A program made the translations under genes and the position numbers. This document shows positions 19,256-26,959 of a DNA stretch of 64,000 nucleotides, piece by piece (position 1 is the first letter of the stretch; the number at the start of each line of letters is the position of its first letter). Under the pieces are notes generated by a model. The model had not been told where the DNA came from. It worked only from the letters and a program-made list of their open reading frames with translations, and ran no database searches. Source of the stretch: Endozoicomonas sp965196975 (GTDB lineage: Bacteria; Pseudomonadota; Gammaproteobacteria; Pseudomonadales; Endozoicomonadaceae); contig NZ_OZ239981.1 of assembly GCF_965196975.1 (NCBI RefSeq), positions 1,054,001 through 1,118,000 of the forward strand. Reading direction: 5' to 3'.

Positions 19256-20456
19256 GCGTGAAAAGAACGAACCGTTGATTGAAATTCGCGGGCTTTATAA
19301 GTTATTTGGAAAGCAGCCAGAAAAGGTGATGTCGCGTGTTCATCAGGGGGAGTCCAAAGATCAGATTCTTGCTGATACAGGGCATACGCTTGGACTTAGG
19401 GATATCAACCTGGAGGTAAAGTCGGGTGAGATTTTTGTGATCATGGGGCTTTCCGGATCTGGAAAGTCTACCTTGATTCGCCACTTTAATCGTTTGATTG
19501 ACCCGACTGAGGGTGAGATTCTGGTTGATGGAACCGATATTACCCGGTTTTCAGCCAAAGAGCTGGAAAGTTTCCGGCGGCAGAAGATGTCCATGGTCTT
19601 TCAGCGTTTTGGTCTGATGCCTCACCGAACGGTCATTGACAATGTTGCTTATGGTCTATCGGTTCAAGGTGTTGCTAAACCGGAGCGGTTGAAGAGAGCA
19701 GCCCAGTGGCTGGATACGGTTGGGCTTGCAGGATATGAGCAGCAATACCCGTCACAGTTATCGGGTGGTCAGCAGCAACGAGTTGGTTTGGCCAGGGCGC
19801 TTTGTACTGATGCGGAAATTCTGCTGATGGACGAAGCCTTCTCGGCTCTGGACCCATTGATTCGCAGTGAAATGCAGGATCAGTTGATAGCGCTGCAAAG
19901 CAAGCTCCATAAAACCATTGTTTTCATTACTCATGACCTCGATGAAGCGCTGAGGTTGGGAGATCGTATCGCCATTCTGAAAGATGGTGAGCTTGTTCAG
20001 CAAGGGGCGCCGGAAGAAATTCTGTTGAACCCGGCTACTGAATATGTTGAAGCGTTTGTTAAAGACGTGAATCGTGCCCGGGCATTGACGGTAGAAACTG
20101 TGATGAAGCCACCGGCCTGTCGGATTACTGCGGAAACCATTGATGAAGCGTTGAGTCAGATGAAAAAGACGTCTGAGGACTTTGGCTATTACGTTAATGA
20201 TGAGGGTTATCAGGGTATTATTCTTCAGCAGACCCTTGAACAGGCAGTGCTGAAGGGGAATCATAAGAAAGTAAGTTCTATCTTGATTGAGACGGTGCCT
20301 GCTATTCAGGCGGACTCGATTCTGGAGTCAGTGATTCCTGATACATTGGACACAGACTTTCCCCTGCCGGTGGTTGATGATGATGGACAGTTACAGGGGC
20401 AGCTTTCCCGTTCAAGCCTTGCTGAAGTGTTGGGGGACGTTTCTACAAGTCACTAG
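19248..20456 (+). CDS. proV: Glycine betaine ABC transporter ATP-binding protein with CBS domains
   Basis: The product is 402 residues from ATG 19248, chosen over the earlier in-frame start at 19161 because that one lies deep inside proW. The ATPase domain (residues 10-275) has Walker A GLSGSGKST, signature LSGGQQQR, Walker B ILLMDEAFSALD and switch His in FITHDLDEA. The extra loop before the Walker A is typical of ProV/OpuAA. Two C-terminal CBS-like repeats (residues 280-400) may sense ionic strength, as in OpuA. Confidence 0.93.
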   Translation: MPEREKNEPLIEIRGLYKLFGKQPEKVMSRVHQGESKDQILADTGHTLGLRDINLEVKSGEIFVIMGLSGSGKSTLIRHFNRLIDPTEGEILVDGTDITRFSAKELESFRRQKMSMVFQRFGLMPHRTVIDNVAYGLSVQGVAKPERLKRAAQWLDTVGLAGYEQQYPSQLSGGQQQRVGLARALCTDAEILLMDEAFSALDPLIRSEMQDQLIALQSKLHKTIVFITHDLDEALRLGDRIAILKDGELVQQGAPEEILLNPATEYVEAFVKDVNRARALTVETVMKPPACRITAETIDEALSQMKKTSEDFGYYVNDEGYQGIILQQTLEQAVLKGNHKKVSSILIETVPAIQADSILESVIPDTLDTDFPLPVVDDDGQLQGQLSRSSLAEVLGDVSTSH

Positions 20457-20537
20457 ATGATTTGCAGGGAGGTATTTGAGCTTTATTCTCAGGGCACTGA
20501 GAGCGTTGCGAAAAGATCATCAGGCTCTGGACCGACC

Positions 20538-20597
20538 AAAGATCACAATGCATACAAATGGAGTGAAACGCTTTTCTTTGTGCGCATTGTGATCTTT
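20538..20597. terminator. Long hairpin between proV and the IS982 element
   Basis: AAAGATCACAATGC (20538-20551) and GCATTGTGATCTTT (20584-20597) form a perfect 14-bp stem around a 32-base spacer with some further inner pairing. It follows proV by 81 bases and before the IS insertion would have stood between the convergent proV and DUF2789 genes. It could serve as a bidirectional terminator. There is no strong T tract. Confidence 0.5.
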
Positions 20598-20650
20598 GTT
20601 GTTTATAGACTTACGCGATGTGCGACTTTGTCTGAAACTATCTCAAATTA

Positions 20651-20820
20651 CTAGCCCGGATATTTCATAAACTGCCCCGAATCTCGGGCAGGACTTTGTC
20701 GCCCTAAGGGATTTTGTGAGGGAGTGCCGTACCGGGGAGTACGGTCGACCGAGCAAAACTCCCTTAGGGCGGCAAAGGACAAGCGAGAACGGGAGCACGT
20801 TTATGAAATATCCGGGCTAG
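20651..20820. mobile_element. 170-bp palindromic MITE-like element
   Basis: Perfect 22-bp terminal inverted repeats begin CTAGCCCGGATATTTCATAA (20651-20672 and 20799-20820). Inside, GCCCTAAGGGA / TCCCTTAGGGC and a central CCGTAC/GTACGG hairpin make it a long imperfect foldback. It has no coding capacity. It lies within the IS982 left end, so it inserted later or the region is composite. It resembles a non-autonomous element mobilised by an unseen transposase. Confidence 0.7.
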
Positions 20821-20878
20821 CATGATGGTAAGTCCAAGTTGTATCTTCAAAATCACGCAATTATTTGCTTTCCGTTTT

Positions 20879-21769
20879 TTAATCTTCGGAAATAAGGTTC
20901 TCAAACTGTATTGCAGGACGACCAGCAATTATATTCAGATAAGAACCAATATTATGTGCCAGTAACTTCCGAGCGATACGTGATGTCATATGCCATCTAT
21001 CTCGACAATGGCACTTTTCTATTTCAAAGCGCTCTGTCAATTGACCTATCACTGTTTCTATTCTCCGTCGTACCCGTAATACCAGCTTTACAAACGACTT
21101 CGGACGTTCATCTTGCATGTTTTTTCTCAGTGGCGTCTGAAGATCAATACCTAATTCCTGACAATCAGCTTTAAACTCAGGCCTTATATAGCCCTTATCG
21201 CCAAGCAAGAGGCCAGAAATGGTCTCGAGCATGTCATAGGCTGCATCACGCTCATCTACGTTCGCTGCGGTCAGAGTAAAACCCACAGGAATCCCTCGTG
21301 CTTCAACCAGCAAATGCCCCTGAAAGCCATAGAACTTCTTGTCCTTGGAAGCGCAGTAACCATAACCAGCCTCAGCTTTAAAGATACGGCTCTGTGGTGC
21401 ACGGGTTCTGACGACAACATCAATCGGAAAACCATCGATTAAATGGATATCTGCATTATCTGCATGCATCATCTGGACTATACGAATTTGCAGTCGTTGT
21501 TTCACATGCCATAAGTTGGCGGCCTGTTTGACAAATGCCGAGCGTGAAGGAATGTCAGGAAACAGGTGTCGCCAGTGTCGGGTAAAATACTTCCAAATCT
21601 CAGTGTCCTTATGATGCCCAAGCCATTCACCGACAACTTCCATGGTGATCGCTTCACTATCAGTGAGCTTTGGTGGAAACCCTCGAAGTCGCAGTGGTAC
21701 AGGAAAAAGCTCTTTTACCAAATCGTCGATCAAGCAGTAGACTGTAGTGATAAACTCTTCAACGGGCAT
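20879..21769 (-). CDS. IS982-family transposase
   Basis: The product is a 296-residue DDE transposase. It shows the N-terminal IS982 segment, then catalytic motifs around HLIDGFPIDV (Asp), LLGDKGYI (Asp) and RRRIETVIGQL (Glu). The frame is intact. Start MPVEEFITTVYCLIDDL is typical for the family. Confidence 0.9.
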   Translation of the reverse strand: MPVEEFITTVYCLIDDLVKELFPVPLRLRGFPPKLTDSEAITMEVVGEWLGHHKDTEIWKYFTRHWRHLFPDIPSRSAFVKQAANLWHVKQRLQIRIVQMMHADNADIHLIDGFPIDVVVRTRAPQSRIFKAEAGYGYCASKDKKFYGFQGHLLVEARGIPVGFTLTAANVDERDAAYDMLETISGLLLGDKGYIRPEFKADCQELGIDLQTPLRKNMQDERPKSFVKLVLRVRRRIETVIGQLTERFEIEKCHCRDRWHMTSRIARKLLAHNIGSYLNIIAGRPAIQFENLISED

Positions 21770-22057
21770 GACTGAAACCTTCTTTGCTTTCTACTGCTTT
21801 TAATAGCAGAAAGCAGGATCAGTCATGTCTCCTTATGCAAACCTAAAAGTCGCACATGGCGTAGACTTTTAATGCCTCAGCAGTGTATCCAGCTCGTCAA
21901 TGGCTTCACACCATTGAGCATCCAACTCTCTTTCTTCCACAAGAAAAGCCTTCTGTGATGTATTCCAGAAATCTGCATCTTCCAGCTTCTCATTTTTTTT
22001 CAGTGAATGCTGGTTGAGAAAGTGGGTAATGGCTTCTGGTTCTGTCTCAAGGCCTAG

Positions 22058-23670
22058 GAGTCTGTCGGACTTTGCATAAATTTTGAGTACAATCCCAACA
22101 TAACTTTTTCTGGCAGATACCCCATCAATGAAAAATTGGATTTTCAGGCCTATTGACCGAAATACTCCTGACTTATTCCCTGCCAGTGTTCAGGACTATC
22201 TGCCAGAAGTGCATCTTGCCCGCTTTGTTGTTGAGATTGTTGAACAGCTGGATCTCTCAGCTTTTACTCAGGCTTATAAAGGCGTAGGTTCGAAAGCCTG
22301 GCACCCATCCCTTATGCTGTCCTTGTTGTTTTATGGGTATGTGACAGGCGTCTTTTCCAGCCGCAAGCTTGAGAAGGCAACTTATGACTCCATCGCCTTT
22401 CGGTACATCTGCGCTAACGAACATCCGGATCATGATTGCATCAATACCTTTCGTAAACGGTTCCGTAAAGAAATCAGTTCTCTGTTTGTTCAGATATTAC
22501 TGATTGCCCGCGAAGCCAACTGGTTGAAGATGGGTTCTATCAGTCTTGATGGCACCAAAATGAAAGCCAATGCCAGCAAACATAAGGCACTCAGTTATAA
22601 GCACGCATGCAAGCTTGAAGAACAACTAAAGGCAGAAGTAGAAGCGCTTCAAAAAATGGCGGATAAGGTCAATACCGAACAGCTGCCTGATGAATTATCC
22701 ATTCCTGAAGAACTGAAACGCAGGGAAGATCGACTCAAGGTTATTGCCGATGCCAAGGCTGAAATTGAACGACGAGCCGAAGAGCGCTATCAGCAGGAAC
22801 TTGCAGAACATAAGGAAAAAGTCGACCGTCGTGATGCCATCAGGGAAACGGGTAAAAAGCCACGAGGGAGAGAGCCCAAAGCCCCAACGCCCGGTCCCGG
22901 AGACAAAGACCAGGTTAACCTGACTGATTCGGAGTCGCGGATCATGCCGACCAGCAACGGTTATGTGCAGGCGTATAACGTACAGGCAGCAGTGGATACA
23001 GAGAGTGGTCTTATTGTTGAAAATCATGTTACTCAGGCGACGAATGACAAACAACAGATAGCGCCTGCTCTTGAAGTACTGGCTGCTCGATCAGAATGGA
23101 TCGGCAAACCGGAAGCGTTACTTGCTGACACCGGATATTTCAGCAATTCGTCAGTAACTGCAGTGCATGACTTCGGTGCCATTCCCTACATTGCTGAAAA
23201 GCGGGATGCCCATAACAAGCCCTTACTGGAGCGTTTCAAGGCTGATGAACCGATGCCGGAAGGCGATGATGTGACGGCTCTGGATTTAATGCGCTGGCGT
23301 TTGCAGACGCGGGAAGGAAGGGCGATATATGCCTTGAGGAAAAGTACAATTGAGCCCACCTTTGGGATACAGAAAGAGGTGATGGGCTACCGTCAATTTC
23401 TAGTTCGCGGTCTTGAAGCAGTGTCTGCAGAATGGACACTTCTGTGTATGGCCTTTAACCTGAAGAAAATGTTTAGCCTAATGCTGAAAGACGCTCAGAA
23501 AATCTCTATTTCTATGGTTTTTTTAGCCATTAACAGGGTGTTTTTGATTCACATCTGGAATTGGGTCAAGAGGGCAAAAATCAAAAAAAGTTTCTGTTGA
23601 AGCCAGATTCGGAAAATTTCAGAATTTAAGCCCTGTTTCTCTTAGTTAGCCCCCAAAGTCCGACAGACTC
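22058..23670 (+). mobile_element. IS1182-family insertion sequence (1613 bp)
   Basis: The ends are perfect 17-bp inverted repeats (GAGTCTGTCGGACTTTG at 22058 and its complement ending at 23670), flanked by a CTAG duplication (22054-22057 and 23671-23674). A 4-bp palindromic target is usual for IS1182. The element carries one transposase gene and interrupts the DUF2789 gene. Confidence 0.92.
22128..23600 (+). CDS. IS1182-family transposase
   Basis: The product is 490 residues. The N-terminal DUF772 domain (residues 15-110; WHPSLMLSLLFYGYVTG, FRKRFRKEISSLF) is followed by the DDE catalytic part with SLDGTKMKANASKHK (Asp), LADTGYFS (Asp) and RKSTIEPTFGIQK (Glu). A coiled-coil, charged region at residues 155-250 separates them, as usual in the family. 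The frame is intact. Confidence 0.92.
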   Translation: MKNWIFRPIDRNTPDLFPASVQDYLPEVHLARFVVEIVEQLDLSAFTQAYKGVGSKAWHPSLMLSLLFYGYVTGVFSSRKLEKATYDSIAFRYICANEHPDHDCINTFRKRFRKEISSLFVQILLIAREANWLKMGSISLDGTKMKANASKHKALSYKHACKLEEQLKAEVEALQKMADKVNTEQLPDELSIPEELKRREDRLKVIADAKAEIERRAEERYQQELAEHKEKVDRRDAIRETGKKPRGREPKAPTPGPGDKDQVNLTDSESRIMPTSNGYVQAYNVQAAVDTESGLIVENHVTQATNDKQQIAPALEVLAARSEWIGKPEALLADTGYFSNSSVTAVHDFGAIPYIAEKRDAHNKPLLERFKADEPMPEGDDVTALDLMRWRLQTREGRAIYALRKSTIEPTFGIQKEVMGYRQFLVRGLEAVSAEWTLLCMAFNLKKMFSLMLKDAQKISISMVFLAINRVFLIHIWNWVKRAKIKKSFC

Positions 23671-23819
23671 CTAGCTGGGAAAACAGGCTGGAAAGATCGT
23701 TGAACTGTGCATCCATCATGGTATTGCCTTATTCGAGCTTGAGGTTCCTTAAATAAAGATAGACCAGATCGATAGTGTCAGCAGTCAGTCAGCCAAGTTT
23801 GATTATTGTACTTTTCATT

Positions 23820-23846
23820 AAAAAGCCCGCAATAGCGGGCTTTCTA
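23820..23846 (-). terminator. Terminator of prc
   Basis: The stem AAAGCCCGC/GCGGGCTTT with a 4-base loop (AATA) lies just after the prc stop. On the minus strand it is followed by TTTTTAATG, so it can terminate prc transcription; on the plus strand it is followed by only a short T tract. Confidence 0.85.
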
Positions 23847-23863
23847 TTAAGTGAAAGAAGATT

Positions 23864-25987
23864 TTAGCCAGAGCGGCGAGTAAAGAGTTGCTTATTGTTG
23901 GTAGCCTTCACCATGTCGGTCAGGATGACACCCGCTTCCTGAAGGAAGGCATCAGGCTCTTTATCTTTTTTCTTCTGTTCCAGCTCCTGATTATTAATCT
24001 CTTCGAGCTCATCCAGGTTGTTCAGCAAAGGCTGGCCTCGGGATTTACGCAAGCGATTCTCAATGGCAAGGCGTTGGCTACGCATGGTTTGTAACTCAAG
24101 TTGCCGTTTTTCCTGGTTCAGAGAAACTTTTTTCTGGTTCTCATAATGCTCGAAGTAGTCTTTCATCTCATGAAGGTATACAAAATCGGCATTTTTACGA
24201 GTGCGATACTCATGTTTTTTCTGCAGTTCAGGAAGGTAGGGGCTGAAATCAGCATAAGGTCTATAGGATACCGGTGAGATATTGTCCCATGGCAACGCAT
24301 CGGGAAGTGTGTCTTCACCGATATCCCGTCCATCATAAAGTGATGGGAAGATGATGTCGGGGATAACGCCACGATTCTGCGTGCTCTGGCCGGAAACCCG
24401 GTAGAACTTGGCCAGAGTCAATTTCAGTTGTCCATGATTCAGTGGTTGAATGCTTTGAACGGTGCCCTTGCCGTAACTCTGGCTTCCGACGATCAATGCC
24501 CGGCCATAATCCTGCATAGCACCAGCAAAAATTTCTGATGCTGAGGCGCTGAGGCGATCGATCATGACAACCATTGGGCCATCATAAAGCTGGTCCGCGT
24601 CTGGGTCTTCCTGTCTTTCGGAGCGGCCGCGGTTGTTACGCACGACAACAGTGGGTCCCTTATCGATAAACAGTCCAGTCAGCTCATTGGCTTCCTGCAA
24701 TGACCCCCCGCCATTACCGCGAAGGTCAATGATCAGTCCATCGACTTTCTCTTTCTTCAACTTCTCAAGCAATCTGCGAACGTCGCGGGTTGTACTTTTA
24801 TAGTCAGGATCCCCTGCCTGAGCAGCCTTAAAGTCAATATAAAAGGTCGGTAGCTCAATGACACCTATGCGGCTTTTTTTCCCATTCACAGGTACTTCAA
24901 TGATCCTGCTGGCTGCATCCTGCTCTTCCAGTTTGACCCGATCCCGGACAATTTCGTAAACCCGTGTACTGCTGTCTTTGCTGCTGCCTGGGATTATCTC
25001 AAGGCGTACTAATGTGTGTTTGGCACCACGAATTAATTTGACGACATCATCAAGGCGCATGCCAACTACATCCTCCAGGTCGCCTTTCTTTCCCTGTCCA
25101 ACACTGACGATTTTATCACCTGGCTTTAGTTGGCCGGCTTTCTCTGCAGGACCTCCGGGTACAACACTGACGACTTTGGTGTATTCATCCTCTGCGGATA
25201 ACACGGCACCAATTCCTTCCAGTGAAAGGCTCATGTTGATGTCAAAGTTTTCAGCTGTCTGGGGAGAGAAGTACTGAGTATGAGGGTCATATATACCGGC
25301 GAAGGCATTTATGTAGGTCTGGAAGGCATCTTCGCTTTTGCTCTGGTGCAGCCTGCGGAGCAGGTTCGTGTTCCTTCTGCGCAGCTGAGTGATAATTTCT
25401 TCGTCGGTCTTATTGTTCAGTTTCTGACTTAATACACTGTCTTTAAACTGCTTGGCCCAAAGTTGTTGCTGGGCTTGCTTGTTGGTAAGCCAGGGTTCAT
25501 TCTTGCGCTCAATGACCAAGTCTTCATTCTTCTTGAGATTCAGGTCTTGAATGCCGATGTCCAGCTGCTTAAGCATGAATCGAGCGCGCTCTTCTGCTCG
25601 TTCCCGGTATCGGTTAAAGATGGCAAAGGCAGGATTGAGGTCGCCACTTTTCAGAGAGTCTCCCAGCTTTTTCCGGTAAGGTTCAAACTCTTGAATGTCT
25701 GATTGCAGGAAAAAACTGCGGTTTGGGTCTAGCCGATCCAGGTAACGATCGAATACCTTCTCCATGCTGTCCTGGTCAAGAGGGATTTTCCGGTAATGGC
25801 TTCTAGAAAGCAGCTGTACCACATGAACGCTGGCAATGGCCTGCTGAAGATTGGGCGTCAGAGCCGGGACGGGCTGGCTGATATCCTTATCTACGGCCTG
25901 AGCAAGATTGCCTGTGAGAAGTACTGTGAAAAGCAGCGACGAAAAGAACAGCAGAACTCTTTTGGCTGGCTGCAGTTTCGATATCAT
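23864..25987 (-). CDS. prc: Tail-specific (carboxy-terminal processing) protease Prc
   Basis: This 707-residue periplasmic protease has an N-terminal signal peptide (VLLFFSSLLFTVLLTGNLAQA), a Tsp N-terminal helical domain, a PDZ domain (about residues 240-320, GIGAVLSAEDEYTKVVSVVPGG) and the S41 peptidase core. The catalytic Ser lies in DRLSASASEIFAGA and the Lys in SYGKGTVQS. A C-terminal Tsp domain (DUF3340) is rich in coiled coil. Prc trims proteins with nonpolar C-termini and takes part in envelope maintenance. Monocistronic. Confidence 0.95.
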   Translation of the reverse strand: MISKLQPAKRVLLFFSSLLFTVLLTGNLAQAVDKDISQPVPALTPNLQQAIASVHVVQLLSRSHYRKIPLDQDSMEKVFDRYLDRLDPNRSFFLQSDIQEFEPYRKKLGDSLKSGDLNPAFAIFNRYRERAEERARFMLKQLDIGIQDLNLKKNEDLVIERKNEPWLTNKQAQQQLWAKQFKDSVLSQKLNNKTDEEIITQLRRRNTNLLRRLHQSKSEDAFQTYINAFAGIYDPHTQYFSPQTAENFDINMSLSLEGIGAVLSAEDEYTKVVSVVPGGPAEKAGQLKPGDKIVSVGQGKKGDLEDVVGMRLDDVVKLIRGAKHTLVRLEIIPGSSKDSSTRVYEIVRDRVKLEEQDAASRIIEVPVNGKKSRIGVIELPTFYIDFKAAQAGDPDYKSTTRDVRRLLEKLKKEKVDGLIIDLRGNGGGSLQEANELTGLFIDKGPTVVVRNNRGRSERQEDPDADQLYDGPMVVMIDRLSASASEIFAGAMQDYGRALIVGSQSYGKGTVQSIQPLNHGQLKLTLAKFYRVSGQSTQNRGVIPDIIFPSLYDGRDIGEDTLPDALPWDNISPVSYRPYADFSPYLPELQKKHEYRTRKNADFVYLHEMKDYFEHYENQKKVSLNQEKRQLELQTMRSQRLAIENRLRKSRGQPLLNNLDELEEINNQELEQKKKDKEPDAFLQEAGVILTDMVKATNNKQLFTRRSG

Positions 25988-26316
25988 AGAGGCTTTAGCT
26001 CCGTGTCATTCTGTCTGTTGAAGTGTGCCTTCCTGGCGCAGTAGTAACCTGACGGCTAAGACACTTTCCATTACTCAAGTCATCGCTCAGGCTGTCAAAC
26101 TCTTGAGTATTCCGTGGGACTGAATACAGCATAATACAGTCATCTTCCGGATGACAGCAGTTGTATCCCTGTGCCCTGACAACCTCATGTAAATCAGATT
26201 GTTAATTCGTAAACAATTAACCGTGGAATAAGTCCTATTCCAACAAGGCTGTTGAGAAAAAGCAATGATTGATTTGGAGGGAAGGTGGTACGTGAGATTT
26301 AGAATATGGTATTCAG

Positions 26317-26346
26317 CGGGCGTGTTGAACTTGTCTAACACGCCCG
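26317..26346. repeat. GC-rich hairpin
   Basis: CGGGCGTGTT and AACACGCCCG are perfectly complementary around a 10-base loop. It lies 35 bases beyond the stop of the small minus-strand ORF and could terminate it. No T tract follows on either strand. Confidence 0.5.
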
Positions 26347-26380
26347 TGATGGATGAGATATTGTTAATCTGGCGCTTGAA

Positions 26381-26671
26381 TTAATTGTAGCCTTTGATAA
26401 AACCGCCAGTTTCATCAAATGATTTTGAAGTAGGCAGTGTCGTAGAAGCCTTTAACAACGGTTTAACCGGATTAATTGTACTGCGGTGAATTGAAAATAC
26501 ATTCTGGGAGTTGGAGGCTGGGCGCAGTGCTGGTCGGTTATTTGGTTGGACTTTCATGGGATTGCCTGTGATGGTGGCTGGTCTATAGACATCATTAAGA
26601 TTAGCAATATCGGCAGCAAAGTTGGAGTCTGAAATTGTACGTATGACGCGGGTTTGCGTTGCGTTTTGCAA
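26381..26671 (-). CDS. Small hypothetical protein, weakly supported
   Basis: This 96-residue ORF would start at TTG 26671 (MQNATQTRVIRT). It is rich in Asn, Thr, Pro and Ser with no hydrophobic segment or recognised domain. There is no clear ribosome site. A GC-rich hairpin follows the stop. It lies divergent from the large effector-like gene at 26960. It may be a real lineage-specific protein or chance. Confidence 0.3.
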   Translation of the reverse strand: MQNATQTRVIRTISDSNFAADIANLNDVYRPATITGNPMKVQPNNRPALRPASNSQNVFSIHRSTINPVKPLLKASTTLPTSKSFDETGGFIKGYN

Positions 26672-26959
26672 ACAAATGTAATCTGTAAGGGGGGTAATTT
26701 ACAGGGTGACCTCTCCAATATTTATCTTCAAGTGTGATTAGTAAAGTAAATCAATAGGGGGAACTTCCTTGGCGATATGTGTTCAGATTCTAGCTTGCAA
26801 AAAATGGAATACTGTTTTCAAAAGACGATAGGGAGTATATCTCCCTGGCAGATTGCGGTTTCTAATGAAATTGCAGGCCTTTGATTTAGTTACAGCCAGG
26901 TTTGTTTTTCCAAAAAGCCAGAAATGACACTAATTCACTACTAGTCATGGGTTGTCTGT

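Larger units (their letters stand above)
20607..21866 (-). mobile_element. IS982-family insertion sequence with a nested MITE
   Basis: The ends resemble each other as inverted repeats: AGACTTACGCGATGTGCGAC at 20607 and, on the other strand from 21866, AGTCTACGCCATGTGCGAC. It contains an intact IS982-type transposase. The span is 1260 bp, of which 170 bp (20651-20820) is a separate palindromic element, leaving about 1090 bp, a normal IS982 length. No clean target duplication was found. The right end stops 3 bases from the stop codon of the DUF2789 gene. Confidence 0.65.
21869..23719 (-). pseudogene. DUF2789 family gene, split by IS1182 element
   Basis: The 5' piece (23675-23719, MMDAQFNDLSSLFSQL) and the 3' piece (21869-22057, starting GLETEPEAITHFL and ending DELDTLLRH) rejoin in frame after removing the IS and one CTAG copy, giving 76-77 residues. 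The pattern matches DUF2789, small proteins of about 75 residues with no known role. Neither half appears in an annotation based on long ORFs. The stop codon lies 3 bases from the IS982 right end, so this gene is hemmed in by two elements. Confidence 0.8.
25988..26959. other. Intergenic stretch between prc and the effector-like gene
   Basis: These 970 bases hold no convincing gene. A 10-bp perfect hairpin CGGGCGTGTT/AACACGCCCG lies at 26317-26346, and a weak small ORF at 26381-26671 on the minus strand is listed separately. The rest is AT-rich with no clear promoter. Confidence 0.5.

Noticed and set aside
20457..20654. 65-codon ORF directly after proV
   Set aside because: It runs through a hairpin and the IS982 end into the MITE; composition is not protein-like.
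26087..26341. 84-codon minus-strand ORF
   Set aside because: Low-information sequence running into the hairpin at 26317; no start signal.
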